Below are positions 1-8,065 of a DNA stretch of 64,000 nucleotides, piece after piece. The translations under genes were made by a program, and so were the position numbers. The stretch lies in contig JBKBRC010000002.1 of the NCBI GenBank assembly GCA_046292345.1, positions 1 to 64,000 on the forward strand, given 5' to 3'. This stretch comes from JBKBRC01 sp046292345 (lineage in GTDB: Bacteria; Bacteroidota; Rhodothermia; Rhodothermales; Rubricoccaceae). The notes beneath the pieces are model-generated. The model searched no databases. It saw nothing but the letters and a program-made list of their open reading frames with translations, and was not told the DNA's origin. Numbering within the stretch: position 1 is the first letter of the stretch; every line of letters starts with the position of its first letter.

Positions 1-829
1 TCGAGCCGATCGTGTTCACCTCGCGCCCGAGCTCCTGCACGAGAAAGCCGAGGCGGCGGCCGGCGTCGGCCGTGGCGAGCGCGGCACGGAACTGCGCCAG
101 GTGCGAGCGCAGGCGCACGCACTCCTCGGTCACGTCGAGCCGGTCGGCAAGGAGGGCGACTTCGGCCTCGAGGCGCGCCGGGTCGAGGCGCGGCGCCTCG
201 GGGGGGTTGCCGAGCAGGGCGGCCAGGCGGGCCGTGAGCCGCTCGCGGGCCTCGGCCACGCGCGCGGGCGCGCGGGCCTCGACGGCGGCCAGGTGCGCCT
301 CGAGCGCGTCCGTGCGCGCGGCGAGGTCGCGCGCGAGCGCCTCGCCCTCGCGGCGGCGCATGGCGTCGGTCTCCGCGAGGGCGGCCTCGAGGGCGGCCTC
401 GGTGGCCGCGAGCGCCTCGGCGCGGCGGGCGTCGTCGGCCGCCGGGTCGTCGTCGGGCGCGGCGAGCACCTCGGGGAAGCGGAGCAGGTGGTCGAGCGTG
501 ATGGGCGCCGTGGCCGGATCGAGGCCCGCCTCGAAGCGGAGGCGATCCAGCAGGCGCGCCACGGCGCACGCAGCGGCCGCGTCGACGCGCGCGACCGGCG
601 CGGCGCCGCCGCGCCGGAGCGCGACGTGGACGGTGACCGAGCCGCGTCCGAGCGCCTCGCGCACGCGCGCCTGAAGCGCCGCCTCGTGCGGGGCCAACTC
701 GCGCGGAGCCCGCACCGTCACCTCGGCGTGGCGGCCGTTGACGGCGCGCACCTCGACGGTGGCCTCGGTGGGAGGGTTGGCTCCGGCCCGGCCCGTGCCG
801 CGCCCGAAGCCGGTCATGCTGCGGAGCAT
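1..829 (-). CDS. yicC: YicC family endoribonuclease (C-terminus cut by window edge)
   Basis: 276 codons are visible from ATG at 829. The protein opens with MLRSMTGFGRG, the hallmark N-terminus of YicC, and near the window edge carries LDVTEECVRLRAHL and LVQELGREVNTIGS, the conserved C-terminal block. About 15 residues are missing compared with the usual length near 290. YicC proteins are RNA-cleaving or RNA-decay factors in the cytoplasm, often found beside gmk, which would lie outside the window. The start is set by the MTGF motif. A 17-bp tandem array lies 35 bp upstream, between this gene and the divergent nuclease gene. Family assignment is secure; substrates are not inferable. Confidence 0.93.
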   Translation of the reverse strand, partial: MLRSMTGFGRGTGRAGANPPTEATVEVRAVNGRHAEVTVRAPRELAPHEAALQARVREALGRGSVTVHVALRRGGAAPVARVDAAAACAVARLLDRLRFEAGLDPATAPITLDHLLRFPEVLAAPDDDPAADDARRAEALAATEAALEAALAETDAMRRREGEALARDLAARTDALEAHLAAVEARAPARVAEARERLTARLAALLGNPPEAPRLDPARLEAEVALLADRLDVTEECVRLRSHLAQFRAALATADAGRRLGFLVQELGREVNTIGS

Positions 830-864
830 GGCGAACGCGGCGGGTGAGGCGCCAAGATAACCGG

Positions 865-915
865 GCCCGCCAGCGGCCCCGGCCCGCCAGCGGCCCCGGC
901 CCGCCAGCGGCCCGG
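865..915. repeat. 17-bp tandem array, 3 copies
   Basis: Three near-perfect head-to-tail copies of gcccgccagcggccccg (865-881, 882-898, 899-915; the last differs at one base) lie in the divergent promoter region between yicC and the secreted nuclease gene. The unit is not a multiple of three and lies outside coding sequence. Confidence 0.9.
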
Positions 916-992
916 CTGAACGCACGGCCGCTTCACAGGGCCGGCGCGCACGCGCCCTAGCTTTAGCCGCCGTCCGTTCTGCCCCCGGTTTC

Positions 993-2192
993 GTGCGCGC
1001 TGTTCTCGGCCTTGTCGTCCTTCTGCTGTCCTGGTCTGCGTCTGCGCAGACGATCCCGCCACGCGGCGACGCCGGCGCGCTCGACGTGGCGTCGTGGAAC
1101 ATCGAGTGGTTTGCCCACCCGGTCAACGGGCCGTCCGACGACTCGCTCCAGGTGCGCAACGTGCGCGCGATCGTGCGCCAGGCCGGGCTCGATGTGTGGG
1201 CGCTTCAGGAGATTGCGAGCGTGAACGACTTCTTCCGCCTCGTCGGCGACCTCGTCCCGAGCGGCTTCAACGGCGTCATCGGCCCGCAGACGGGCAGCGC
1301 CGACGCCGACCAGCGCCTCGCCTACGTCTACCGCTCGGACGCTGTGCAGGTCCGCTCGGTCCGGACGATCCTGCCGGGCGAGTCGTTCAACTTCGCCGGG
1401 CGGCTTCCGCTCGAACTGCGCGCCAACGTGACCGTGGGCGACGTCACCGAGGAGGTCTACTTCATCAACTTCCACGCGAAGGCCTTTTCGGGCACGCAGG
1501 ACTACAACCGCCGCCTGGGCGCGGCGCAGGCGCTCAAGGCCTATACGGATGCGCTCGTCGAGGCCGGCGCGCGCGTGGTCATCCTGGGCGACTACAACGA
1601 CCGCCTCCGCATCTCGACCGCCGCCGGGCGCCCCTCGCCCTACCTTGCGTTCGTGGATGACCCGCGCTACCGGTTCGCCACGGACGCGCTGGACCTGGCC
1701 AACACGCCCACGTTCTGCGGTAACACGACGTGCACGAGCGGCTCGGCCATCGACCACATCGCCTACACCGAAGCGCTCTTCGCTGCCTACGTGGAGGGCT
1801 CCGGGGACCGCTACGCTGAGCTCGTAGCGGCCGTGCCGAGCTACCGCTCCACCACGTCCGACCACCTGCCCGTGCTCGCGCGCTTCCGGCTCGGCGGGGC
1901 TGTCTCGGCCGAGGACGCGCCCGCGGGCGCCGCGCTCGGCCTCCGCCTCGACGGCCCCAATCCGTTCCGCACCGGCACGGCGCTCGCGTTCTCGCTCGCC
2001 GAAGCCGCCGACGTGCGCCTCGAGGTGTTCGACGCGCTCGGGCGCCGCGTGGCCGTCGTGACCGAGGGCGCGCGCGGCGCCGGCACGCACCGCGTGCACC
2101 TGGACGCCGCGGCGCTCGCCCCGGGCAGCTACGTGGCGCGGCTCGTCGCGGGCGGTCAGGCCGAGGCGCTCCGCCTCGTGCGCGTGCGCTGA
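993..2192 (+). CDS. Secreted endonuclease/exonuclease/phosphatase-fold nuclease with T9SS sorting domain
   Basis: GTG start; residues 1-18 form a signal peptide ending ASAQ. Residues about 28-300 carry endonuclease/exonuclease/phosphatase fold motifs: ASWNIEWF, WALQEI (catalytic Glu), INFHAK, ILGDYNDR (metal/catalytic Asp-Asn) and the terminal SDHLPV histidine. The last ~80 residues (PNPFRTGTALAFSL to the end, with VFDALGRRV and APGSYVARL) are a Por-type C-terminal sorting domain, so the protein should cross the inner membrane by Sec and the outer membrane by the type IX system. Two cysteine pairs are likely to form disulfides outside the cell. It probably hydrolyses extracellular nucleic acid or another phosphodiester; the substrate is unknown. 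A TAGCTTTA at 958-965 resembles the Bacteroidota -7 box but lacks a good upstream TTG. Confidence 0.88.
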   Translation: MRAVLGLVVLLLSWSASAQTIPPRGDAGALDVASWNIEWFAHPVNGPSDDSLQVRNVRAIVRQAGLDVWALQEIASVNDFFRLVGDLVPSGFNGVIGPQTGSADADQRLAYVYRSDAVQVRSVRTILPGESFNFAGRLPLELRANVTVGDVTEEVYFINFHAKAFSGTQDYNRRLGAAQALKAYTDALVEAGARVVILGDYNDRLRISTAAGRPSPYLAFVDDPRYRFATDALDLANTPTFCGNTTCTSGSAIDHIAYTEALFAAYVEGSGDRYAELVAAVPSYRSTTSDHLPVLARFRLGGAVSAEDAPAGAALGLRLDGPNPFRTGTALAFSLAEAADVRLEVFDALGRRVAVVTEGARGAGTHRVHLDAAALAPGSYVARLVAGGQAEALRLVRVR

Positions 2193-2311
2193 CGCGGCCC
2201 GCGCGGCATAGCGCCGCCGCGCAGGCGACGCGGCAAGACGCGGCTTTCCACGAGGTTTCACCGCGCCGCCGCGCACGGGCACACGGGACGCCGTACCATC
2301 CGGTTTCGCTC

Positions 2312-2326
2312 TTAGACCGGATCTAA
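2312..2326. promoter_or_regulatory. Palindrome TTAGA-N5-TCTAA at the iron-transporter start
   Basis: TTAGACCGGATCTAA ends two bases before the ATG of the substrate-binding protein gene. Its 5-bp arms are perfect inverse complements. TTAG/CTAA half-sites recall DtxR/IdeR-type metalloregulator boxes, which would suit an iron importer, but this is an inference from a single site; no regulator gene is in the window. Confidence 0.4.
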
Positions 2327-2328
2327 AC

Positions 2329-3417
2329 ATGAAGCCTGTCTCCTGCCGCTGCGGCGCCGGCCCGGCCGGACTGCTCACCGCGCTCGCGCTTGCGCTGCTG
2401 TTCGCCCTCGGCGGATGCGCCTCCGACGCCCCCTCCGACGCCGGCGACGGCCCCGGCACCTCGGCCGGTTCGGGCGAGCTCGTCGTCTACGCCGGGCGCC
2501 GCGACGTGCTCGTCGGGCCGCTCGTGGAGCGCTTCCAGCGCGAGACCGGCCTCCGCGTGGACGTTCGCTACGGCACCGATGCCGAGATGCTCGCCACGCT
2601 GCAGGAGGAGGGCGCGGCCTCGCGCGCGGACCTGTTCTGGGCCAACACGGCCGGCGCGCTGGGCGCCGCCGCCGAGGCCGGCCTGCTTGCCCCGCTGCCA
2701 GACTCGCTCACGGCTCGCCCGACGGGCTTCGTGCCTTCTTCGGGCCGCTGGGTGCCGCTCTCGGCCCGCTTCCGCGTGCTCGCCTATAACGCCGCGCGCG
2801 TGAACGAGGCGCAGCTGCCGGCCTCGGTGATGGCCCTCCCGCGCCAGGCCAACCTGCGCGGCCGCATCGGCTGGACGCCCACGTACTCGTCGTTCCAGGA
2901 CTTCGTCACGGCGATGCGCACGACGCAGGGCGAGGACGCCGCGCGCGCCTGGCTCGACGGCATGCGCGCGCTCGAGCCGCGTGCCTACCCCTCGAACGGA
3001 CCCATGATCGAGGCGCTCCGCGCTGGTGAGATCGACGTGGCGCTCACGAACCACTACTACGTGCTGCGCGCGCTCTTCGGCGCCGACGCCGACCCCTCGG
3101 CGCCGCCCATTGTTGCCATCCACTCGTTCGCTGACGGCGACGTAGGCAACCTCGCGCTCGTGACGGGCGCGGGCGTGCTCGAGCGCGCGCGCAACCGCGA
3201 GGCCGCCCACCGCTTTCTCGCGTTCTTGCTCGGTGCCGAGGCACAGCGCTTCTTTGCCGAGGACGTGTTCGAGTACCCGGTCGTGGAGGCGACCGCGTTG
3301 CCGTCGTACTTCGTACCGGCCGAGCGCGTCGGCCGTCTGAGCCCGGCGCTGGACTTCGAGCGCCTCGGCGACCTAGAGGCGACGCTGCGCCTGCTCCGCG
3401 ACGCTGGGCTTCTCTGA
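2329..3417 (+). CDS. Iron(III) ABC transporter substrate-binding lipoprotein (FutA/FbpA family)
   Basis: 362 residues. A lipoprotein signal with lipobox LGGC is followed by a periplasmic-binding fold: VVYAGRRDVLVGPLVERF near residue 50, and TNHYYVLRALFG near residue 240, where the adjacent tyrosines match the ferric-iron ligands of FutA/FbpA proteins. It should be anchored to the periplasmic face of the inner membrane and deliver Fe3+ to the permease encoded 14 bp downstream. The downstream permease and ATPase genes form an obvious operon. A palindrome immediately before the start could be a metal-responsive operator. Thiamine or phosphonate binding is an alternative but fits the YY motif less well. 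Confidence 0.85.
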   Translation: MKPVSCRCGAGPAGLLTALALALLFALGGCASDAPSDAGDGPGTSAGSGELVVYAGRRDVLVGPLVERFQRETGLRVDVRYGTDAEMLATLQEEGAASRADLFWANTAGALGAAAEAGLLAPLPDSLTARPTGFVPSSGRWVPLSARFRVLAYNAARVNEAQLPASVMALPRQANLRGRIGWTPTYSSFQDFVTAMRTTQGEDAARAWLDGMRALEPRAYPSNGPMIEALRAGEIDVALTNHYYVLRALFGADADPSAPPIVAIHSFADGDVGNLALVTGAGVLERARNREAAHRFLAFLLGAEAQRFFAEDVFEYPVVEATALPSYFVPAERVGRLSPALDFERLGDLEATLRLLRDAGLL

Positions 3418-3431
3418 GCCCGCCTGGTGCC

Positions 3432-5159
3432 GTGACTGATACGCCCGTGGCGGACACGCCCAACGCGCGCGGAGCGGATGCGGCGCCCGCCGGTGAGGCC
3501 GGCGCGACGGGGCTCCCGCTCCTGACGGCCCCGCCCGGCGGCCCTGCGTCCGGACGCGCGGCCCGGTGGCGGCGCGCGGCGCAGCGCGCGCGGCGCGTCC
3601 GCGTACCGTGGCTGCTCGTCGTGCCCGTGGCCCTCGTAGCCGTCGGGGTGCTGGTGCCGCTGGCTTACCTGCTGCTGCGCGCGCTCGAGGCCGAGCCGTC
3701 CGAGTGGGCCGCGCTCGTGGTGCGCGCGCGCAACCTGCGCCTGCTCGGGCACACGCTCGCGCTCACGGCCGGCGTGCTCGCCTTCGCGACGGCGCTCGCG
3801 CTGCCGCTGGCCTGGCTCGCCACGCGCGCCGACGTGCGCGGGCGACGCCTGCTGACGCTCCTGGGCGTGCTCCCACTCGCCGTGCCGGGCTACGTGATGG
3901 CATACGCTCTGCTCGCCGCCACGGGCACCAACGGGCTGCTCGCGCTCGCGCTCGGGCTCGAGCTGCCGCGCGTGAGCGGCTACGCGGGCGCGCTGCTCGC
4001 GCTCGGGCTCTACACGTTCCCGTACTTGTTTCTCAACCTGCGCGCGGCGCTGCTTGGACTCGACCCTGCGCTCGAGGAAGCCGCACGCAGCCTCGGGCAT
4101 ACGCGGCGCGAGGTTGCGCTGCGCGTCGTGCTGCCCCAGCTCCGCCCGGCCTACCTCGCCGGTGCACTGCTCGTGGCTCTGCACGTCCTGGGCGACTTCG
4201 GGGTGGTCTCGCTCATGCGCTACGAGACGTTCAGCTACGCGCTCTACGTGCAGTACGCCGCCGCCTACGACCGCGTCTACGCGGCCTGGCTCGCGCTGAT
4301 GCTGCTCGCGCTCACGGGCACGCTGCTCTGGCTCGAGGCGCGCCTGCTGCGCGGACGCCGGTTCGCACGCGCCGCCGGGACGGCCCGCCGCACCGCGCCC
4401 CCCGCGCCGCTCGGACGCTGGCGCCTCCCCGCCTATGCCTTCGCCGGCGCGGTGGCGCTCTTCTCGATCGGGCTACCGCTCGTGACGGTCTCATTCTGGC
4501 TCCTCCGCGCCGACACCCCCGCCGCCCTCGCCGACGGCCGCTGGCTCGCGCTCGCCTCTGCCCTCGCCGACTCGGTGCGCGCGGCCCTGCCGGCCGCCTT
4601 GCTTGCGGCGCTCCTGGCCGTACCGCTCGCCTACCTGAGCGTGCGCCACCCCTCGCGCACGAGCCGCGCCGCCGAGCGCGTCGCCTACCTCGGCTACGCC
4701 ACGCCCCCGCTCGCGTTCGCGCTCGCGTTCGTGTTTTTCGCGCTCCGGACGGCCCCGTTTGCTTACCAGACGCTCGGGCTGCTCGTGGCCGCGTACGCGC
4801 TGCACTTTCTGGCCGAGGCCATCGGGCCGGTGCGGAGCGCGCTCTACCAGGCGCCGCCGGCGGTCGAGTGGGCGGCGCGGAGCCTGGGGCGGAGTGCGTT
4901 CGGCGCCTTCCGCGCGGCCACGCTGCCGCTCGTGCGGCGCGGCATGCTCGCGAGCGCCGTGCTCGTGTTTCTCTCGGCCGTCAAAGAACTCCCGATCGCA
5001 TTCATCCTCTCGCCGCTCGGGTTCCGCACGCTCGCGATGGGCGTCTGGAGCGCGACCGGCGAGGCGCTATACAGCCTTGCGGCGCCCTACGCGCTCGCGC
5101 TCATCGCAAGCTCGGGCGCGCTCGTCGGGCTCGTACTCTCGCGCGAGGGGCGCTTCTAG
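3432..5159 (+). CDS. Iron(III) ABC transporter permease (fused double-domain, FbpB/ThiP type)
   Basis: 575 residues from a GTG start 14 bp after the binding-protein gene. After a ~50-residue Pro/Ala/Arg-rich cytoplasmic N-tail it contains two copies of the binding-protein-dependent permease domain, roughly 12 membrane segments in all. The two EAA coupling loops are visible: EEAARSLGHTRREVALRVVLPQ in the first half and VEWAARSLGRSAFGAFRAATLP in the second, both facing the ATPase. It forms the inner-membrane channel for ferric iron delivered by the neighbouring lipoprotein. Length and duplicated architecture match FbpB-type permeases. Confidence 0.88.
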   Translation: MTDTPVADTPNARGADAAPAGEAGATGLPLLTAPPGGPASGRAARWRRAAQRARRVRVPWLLVVPVALVAVGVLVPLAYLLLRALEAEPSEWAALVVRARNLRLLGHTLALTAGVLAFATALALPLAWLATRADVRGRRLLTLLGVLPLAVPGYVMAYALLAATGTNGLLALALGLELPRVSGYAGALLALGLYTFPYLFLNLRAALLGLDPALEEAARSLGHTRREVALRVVLPQLRPAYLAGALLVALHVLGDFGVVSLMRYETFSYALYVQYAAAYDRVYAAWLALMLLALTGTLLWLEARLLRGRRFARAAGTARRTAPPAPLGRWRLPAYAFAGAVALFSIGLPLVTVSFWLLRADTPAALADGRWLALASALADSVRAALPAALLAALLAVPLAYLSVRHPSRTSRAAERVAYLGYATPPLAFALAFVFFALRTAPFAYQTLGLLVAAYALHFLAEAIGPVRSALYQAPPAVEWAARSLGRSAFGAFRAATLPLVRRGMLASAVLVFLSAVKELPIAFILSPLGFRTLAMGVWSATGEALYSLAAPYALALIASSGALVGLVLSREGRF

Positions 5160-5208
5160 CGTGAGGGCGCCGCCGGCCACGCGAAGCGCCCGCGCCGCCG
5201 AGTTTTCG

Positions 5209-6405
5209 GTGATAAGCGCCTCCGAGACGCCTCCGGCGCGAACCCCGCACGCCGGGCGCGCCTATTCTCTAACTAAAGACCACGCCCTGCCTGAGACCAT
5301 CGACGCGCACCTGACCATCCAGTGCCTCTCGAAGCGCTACGCCGACGGCGCGCTTCCGGTCGTGAACGGCCTCTCGCTTGAGGTCGGGCAGGGCGAGCTC
5401 TTCGCGCTGCTCGGCCCGAGCGGCTGCGGCAAGACGACGGCGCTGCGCTGCGTGGCTGGCTTCCTCCGCCCAGACAGCGGCACCATCCGCCTCGGCAGGC
5501 GCACGCTCGACGACGAGGCCGGCGCACACGTCCCGCCCGAGGCGCGCGGCGTGGGCTTCGTGTTCCAAGACTACGCGCTCTTCCCGCACCTGACGGTCGC
5601 ACAGAACGTGGCCTTCGGACTGCGGGCGTGGCCGCGCGCCGAGCGGGCCGCGCGCGTGAACGAGGTGCTCCGCCTCGTGGGCCTGGCCGGGCTCGAGCGC
5701 CGCGCGCCGCACGCGCTTTCGGGCGGGCAGCAGCAGCGCGTCGCGCTCGCGCGTGCGCTCGCCCCGCGCCCCGGCCTGCTGCTGCTCGACGAGCCGTTCT
5801 CGGGCCTCGACGCCCTCCTGCGCCACGAGATGCGCGCGCGCGTTCGTGAGATCCTGCGCGCCGAAGGCGCGACGGCCCTGCTCGTCACGCACGACCAGGA
5901 GGAGGCGCTTCAGTTTGCCGACCGCGTGGCGGTGATGCAGGGCGGGCGCATCGAGCAGGTGGGCACGCCCGAGGAGATCTACGCGCGCCCGCGCACGCTC
6001 TTCGTGGCGCAGTTTCTGGGCCAGACCAACCTCGTGCTCGTCCACGCCGACGGCACCGAGCGCGCCGACTCGCCGCTCGGTCCGCTGCGGCTGCACCGCC
6101 CGGCCGAGGGGCCGGTGCTCGTCGCGCTCCGCCCGGAGCACCTCGCGCTCGCGCCGCCCGGCGACGCATCCGATAGCGACGCGGCCGACGACAGTGTGGC
6201 CGACGACAGTGTGGCCGCCGGCGTGGTGTCGCGCGAGGGCGTCGTGCTCGAGCGCGCCTTCAAGGGCCACGACATCACGTACCGCGTCGGTCTCGGCGGC
6301 GTGGACTGTCTCGTGCACACGCCCAGCCGCGAGGCCTTCGCCGTCGGCGACGCCGTGCGCGTGCGCGCGCTCGAGCCGGCGACGGTGCTGGAGCGTGTGG
6401 GCTGA
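5209..6405 (+). CDS. Iron(III) ABC transporter ATP-binding protein (FbpC/PotA type)
   Basis: The core is unmistakable: Walker A GPSGCGKTT, Q-loop FVFQDYALFP, signature LSGGQQQR, Walker B LLLLDEPF, H-loop VTHDQEE, then a C-terminal TOBE regulatory domain. It powers the permease encoded upstream. The start is uncertain: the frame is open far upstream but the only conventional starts after the permease stop are GTG at 5161 and GTG at 5209, giving N-tails unlike the family. The conserved region begins TIQCLSKRYADG near 5314, so a CTG start at 5287 or 5311 is possible. A duplicated DDSVA segment (about 6187-6216) lengthens the linker before the last TOBE strand. Confidence 0.88.
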   Translation: MISASETPPARTPHAGRAYSLTKDHALPETIDAHLTIQCLSKRYADGALPVVNGLSLEVGQGELFALLGPSGCGKTTALRCVAGFLRPDSGTIRLGRRTLDDEAGAHVPPEARGVGFVFQDYALFPHLTVAQNVAFGLRAWPRAERAARVNEVLRLVGLAGLERRAPHALSGGQQQRVALARALAPRPGLLLLDEPFSGLDALLRHEMRARVREILRAEGATALLVTHDQEEALQFADRVAVMQGGRIEQVGTPEEIYARPRTLFVAQFLGQTNLVLVHADGTERADSPLGPLRLHRPAEGPVLVALRPEHLALAPPGDASDSDAADDSVADDSVAAGVVSREGVVLERAFKGHDITYRVGLGGVDCLVHTPSREAFAVGDAVRVRALEPATVLERVG

Positions 6406-6645
6406 CCCTCGGGCTCAGAGGCAGGGATTAACCCCCGGCTCCGTCTCGATGAGCGCCGGCGGAGAATCGCGCTGCCTATTCCCCTGGCGGCGGTAAGACG
6501 AGCGAATCGCACGCCTCCAGGCCTGCGCCGCCGCCGAAGCAGGCAGCACACGTTGTCAAGAAAAGATCAAGGTGCCCCCCCCCCTTGCGCGGATCGCATG
6601 GGTTGGCCTACGCTCAAATCAGTCTAACCCATCTCGAGGTATGCG
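6406..6645. other. 240-bp intergenic region before the peptide/propeller pair
   Basis: No gene seen. It holds a weak inverted repeat (GCCTGC/GCAGGC, near 6521-6544) that could end the iron-transport transcript, and an uninterrupted run of ten C at 6575-6584, about 62 bp before the peptide start. Confidence 0.5.
6575..6584. repeat. C10 homopolymer tract
   Basis: Ten consecutive C residues located where upstream promoter elements of the peptide/propeller pair would be expected. Tracts of this length are prone to slipped-strand length change; whether it alters expression is unknown. Confidence 0.8.
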
Positions 6646-6879
6646 ATGAAACACCTCCTCGCCTCTATGGTCAGCCTCGCCCTCGTCGCCGGCGCCTTTC
6701 TCGTCACCCCGCCCCCCACCGAGGCCGCCCGGCCTGGCTGTAACGACGGGGGCAGCGCCAGCCTCTGCGCGGAAGTATGTGGCCTGCCAGCCCAGACCTT
6801 CTGTCGCAGGATGCTCTGCAGCGACGCCAACGGCGCAGAAACCTGTGAGAAGCCGGGGCAGATCGCCGTGATCGGCTGA
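6646..6879 (+). CDS. Small secreted six-cysteine peptide
   Basis: 77 residues. Residues 1-27 are a signal peptide (hydrophobic core LALVAGAFLV, likely cleavage after TEA). The mature ~50 residues carry six cysteines (C32, C41, C45, C53, C58, C67), an even number consistent with three disulfides in the periplasm or outside the cell. No family recognised. A second in-frame-looking ATG lies 5 bp upstream in a different frame. The propeller gene starts 4 bp after the stop, so the two are co-transcribed. The pairing recalls NVEALA-type small cysteine peptides found next to 6-bladed beta-propeller genes in Bacteroidales, although no NVEALA motif is present here. Confidence 0.75.
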   Translation: MKHLLASMVSLALVAGAFLVTPPPTEAARPGCNDGGSASLCAEVCGLPAQTFCRRMLCSDANGAETCEKPGQIAVIG

Positions 6880-6883
6880 CCCG

Positions 6884-8038
6884 ATGCGCCCGCTCCACAT
6901 CCTCCTCGGCGGCCTCCTGCTCGCCGCCCTCGTTCTCACGCTCCGCCTCCGCGCCGCGCCGCCCGAGGCCACACTCGCGCGCGCCCTCACACCGGACGCG
7001 CCCACCCTCGACGCCCTCGACGAGCCCGACGTCGCCGCGCCGGCCGAGCGCACCCTCCGCGCCCCCGATGCCGTGCCCGTACCGCTCGGCCCGGCCGCGC
7101 AGGACTCGGTATTCTACGGTAGTAAGGTTGTTGTTGCCGGGGAGGATGTTTTTGTCGCTGACATTGGCGACATGCGCATCAAGCGCTTCACGCTCGGCGG
7201 CGCCTGGCAGAACGCCATCGGGCGCGGCGAGGGCGACGGCCCCGGCGAGCTACGCGTCGTAATTGACTTCGCCGTGCGCGGCGACACCTTAATCGTCACC
7301 GATCACCGCGCGCGCGCGCTCTCGTTCTTTCTCCGCGACGGCACGTTTCTCCGCCGCCTCGCCACCGAGGACGGCTACTTCTACTTCGCCGCGGGCGAGC
7401 GCGCGCTCTTCGTGCTCACGCCCCTCCCGAGCCGCATGCTCGGGCTCGCCCGGCGCGACGGCACAGGCGCGCGCTGGCTCGGGCCGCTCATCGCGCGGCA
7501 GGAGGCCGGCGCCGACTACTACGGCCTCGTCAACGCCGACCTGGCCGCCCTCCCGGCCATGGCGGCGGCCGCGCCGCCCACGGCCGCCGCCTCGTCCGCG
7601 GCCGGCGAGCGCTTTCTCTACGTGCCCCACGAGGCCGACCGGCTCTACGCCTTCGACGCGGCCGGGCGGCTCGTGCGCGTGGCCGAGACCGTCGGCCGGC
7701 GCGGCTTCCCGCCCCCGGAGCGCGGCCCGGACGGCCTCGCGTCGGCGCCGACGACGGCGATGGGCACCTCGGGCGTGTCGTGGCACGGAGACGCGCTCTT
7801 CGTGGGGGCGTACGTGCGGGGGCGGCGAGACGAGGTGACGGGGGAGGTGGTGCGCCGCTCGGCGGGGTTCGTAGACGAGTACGACCGGGCGAGTCTGTCC
7901 TACCGGCACTCGTACGCGCTGCCGTCGCCGGAGGTGCTGCGCAGCGCGCAGGTGGTGGCGGTGGGGGGCGGGCTGCGGGTGTACGGCACGAGCGGGGACG
8001 GGAGCGGGCTGCTCGCCTTCGACCTGCCAGCGCCCTGA
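6884..8038 (+). CDS. Membrane-anchored 6-bladed beta-propeller protein
   Basis: 384 residues. An N-terminal hydrophobic segment (ILLGGLLLAALVLTL) anchors or exports it. The remainder shows repeated propeller-blade strands of the NHL/6-bladed type: VFVADIGDMRIKRFTLGGAW, an IGRGEGDGPGEL turn typical of the family, DTLIVTDHRARALSFF, and later FLYVPHEADRLYAFDAAGRLV. Such domains bind ligands or partners rather than catalyse. Its gene starts 4 bp after the six-cysteine peptide gene, suggesting that the peptide is its partner. Part of the coding sequence near 7100-7170 is visibly less GC-rich than its surroundings. Function unknown. Confidence 0.75.
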   Translation: MRPLHILLGGLLLAALVLTLRLRAAPPEATLARALTPDAPTLDALDEPDVAAPAERTLRAPDAVPVPLGPAAQDSVFYGSKVVVAGEDVFVADIGDMRIKRFTLGGAWQNAIGRGEGDGPGELRVVIDFAVRGDTLIVTDHRARALSFFLRDGTFLRRLATEDGYFYFAAGERALFVLTPLPSRMLGLARRDGTGARWLGPLIARQEAGADYYGLVNADLAALPAMAAAAPPTAAASSAAGERFLYVPHEADRLYAFDAAGRLVRVAETVGRRGFPPPERGPDGLASAPTTAMGTSGVSWHGDALFVGAYVRGRRDEVTGEVVRRSAGFVDEYDRASLSYRHSYALPSPEVLRSAQVVAVGGGLRVYGTSGDGSGLLAFDLPAP

Positions 8039-8065
8039 GACGGACAGTATTGCCCTAGCGCCCCC

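Noticed and set aside
5161..5208. GTG 5161 as the start of the iron ATPase
   Set aside because: It adds 16 more residues of Ala/Arg/Pro-rich sequence unlike the family; 5209 is kept, with a non-standard CTG start still possible.
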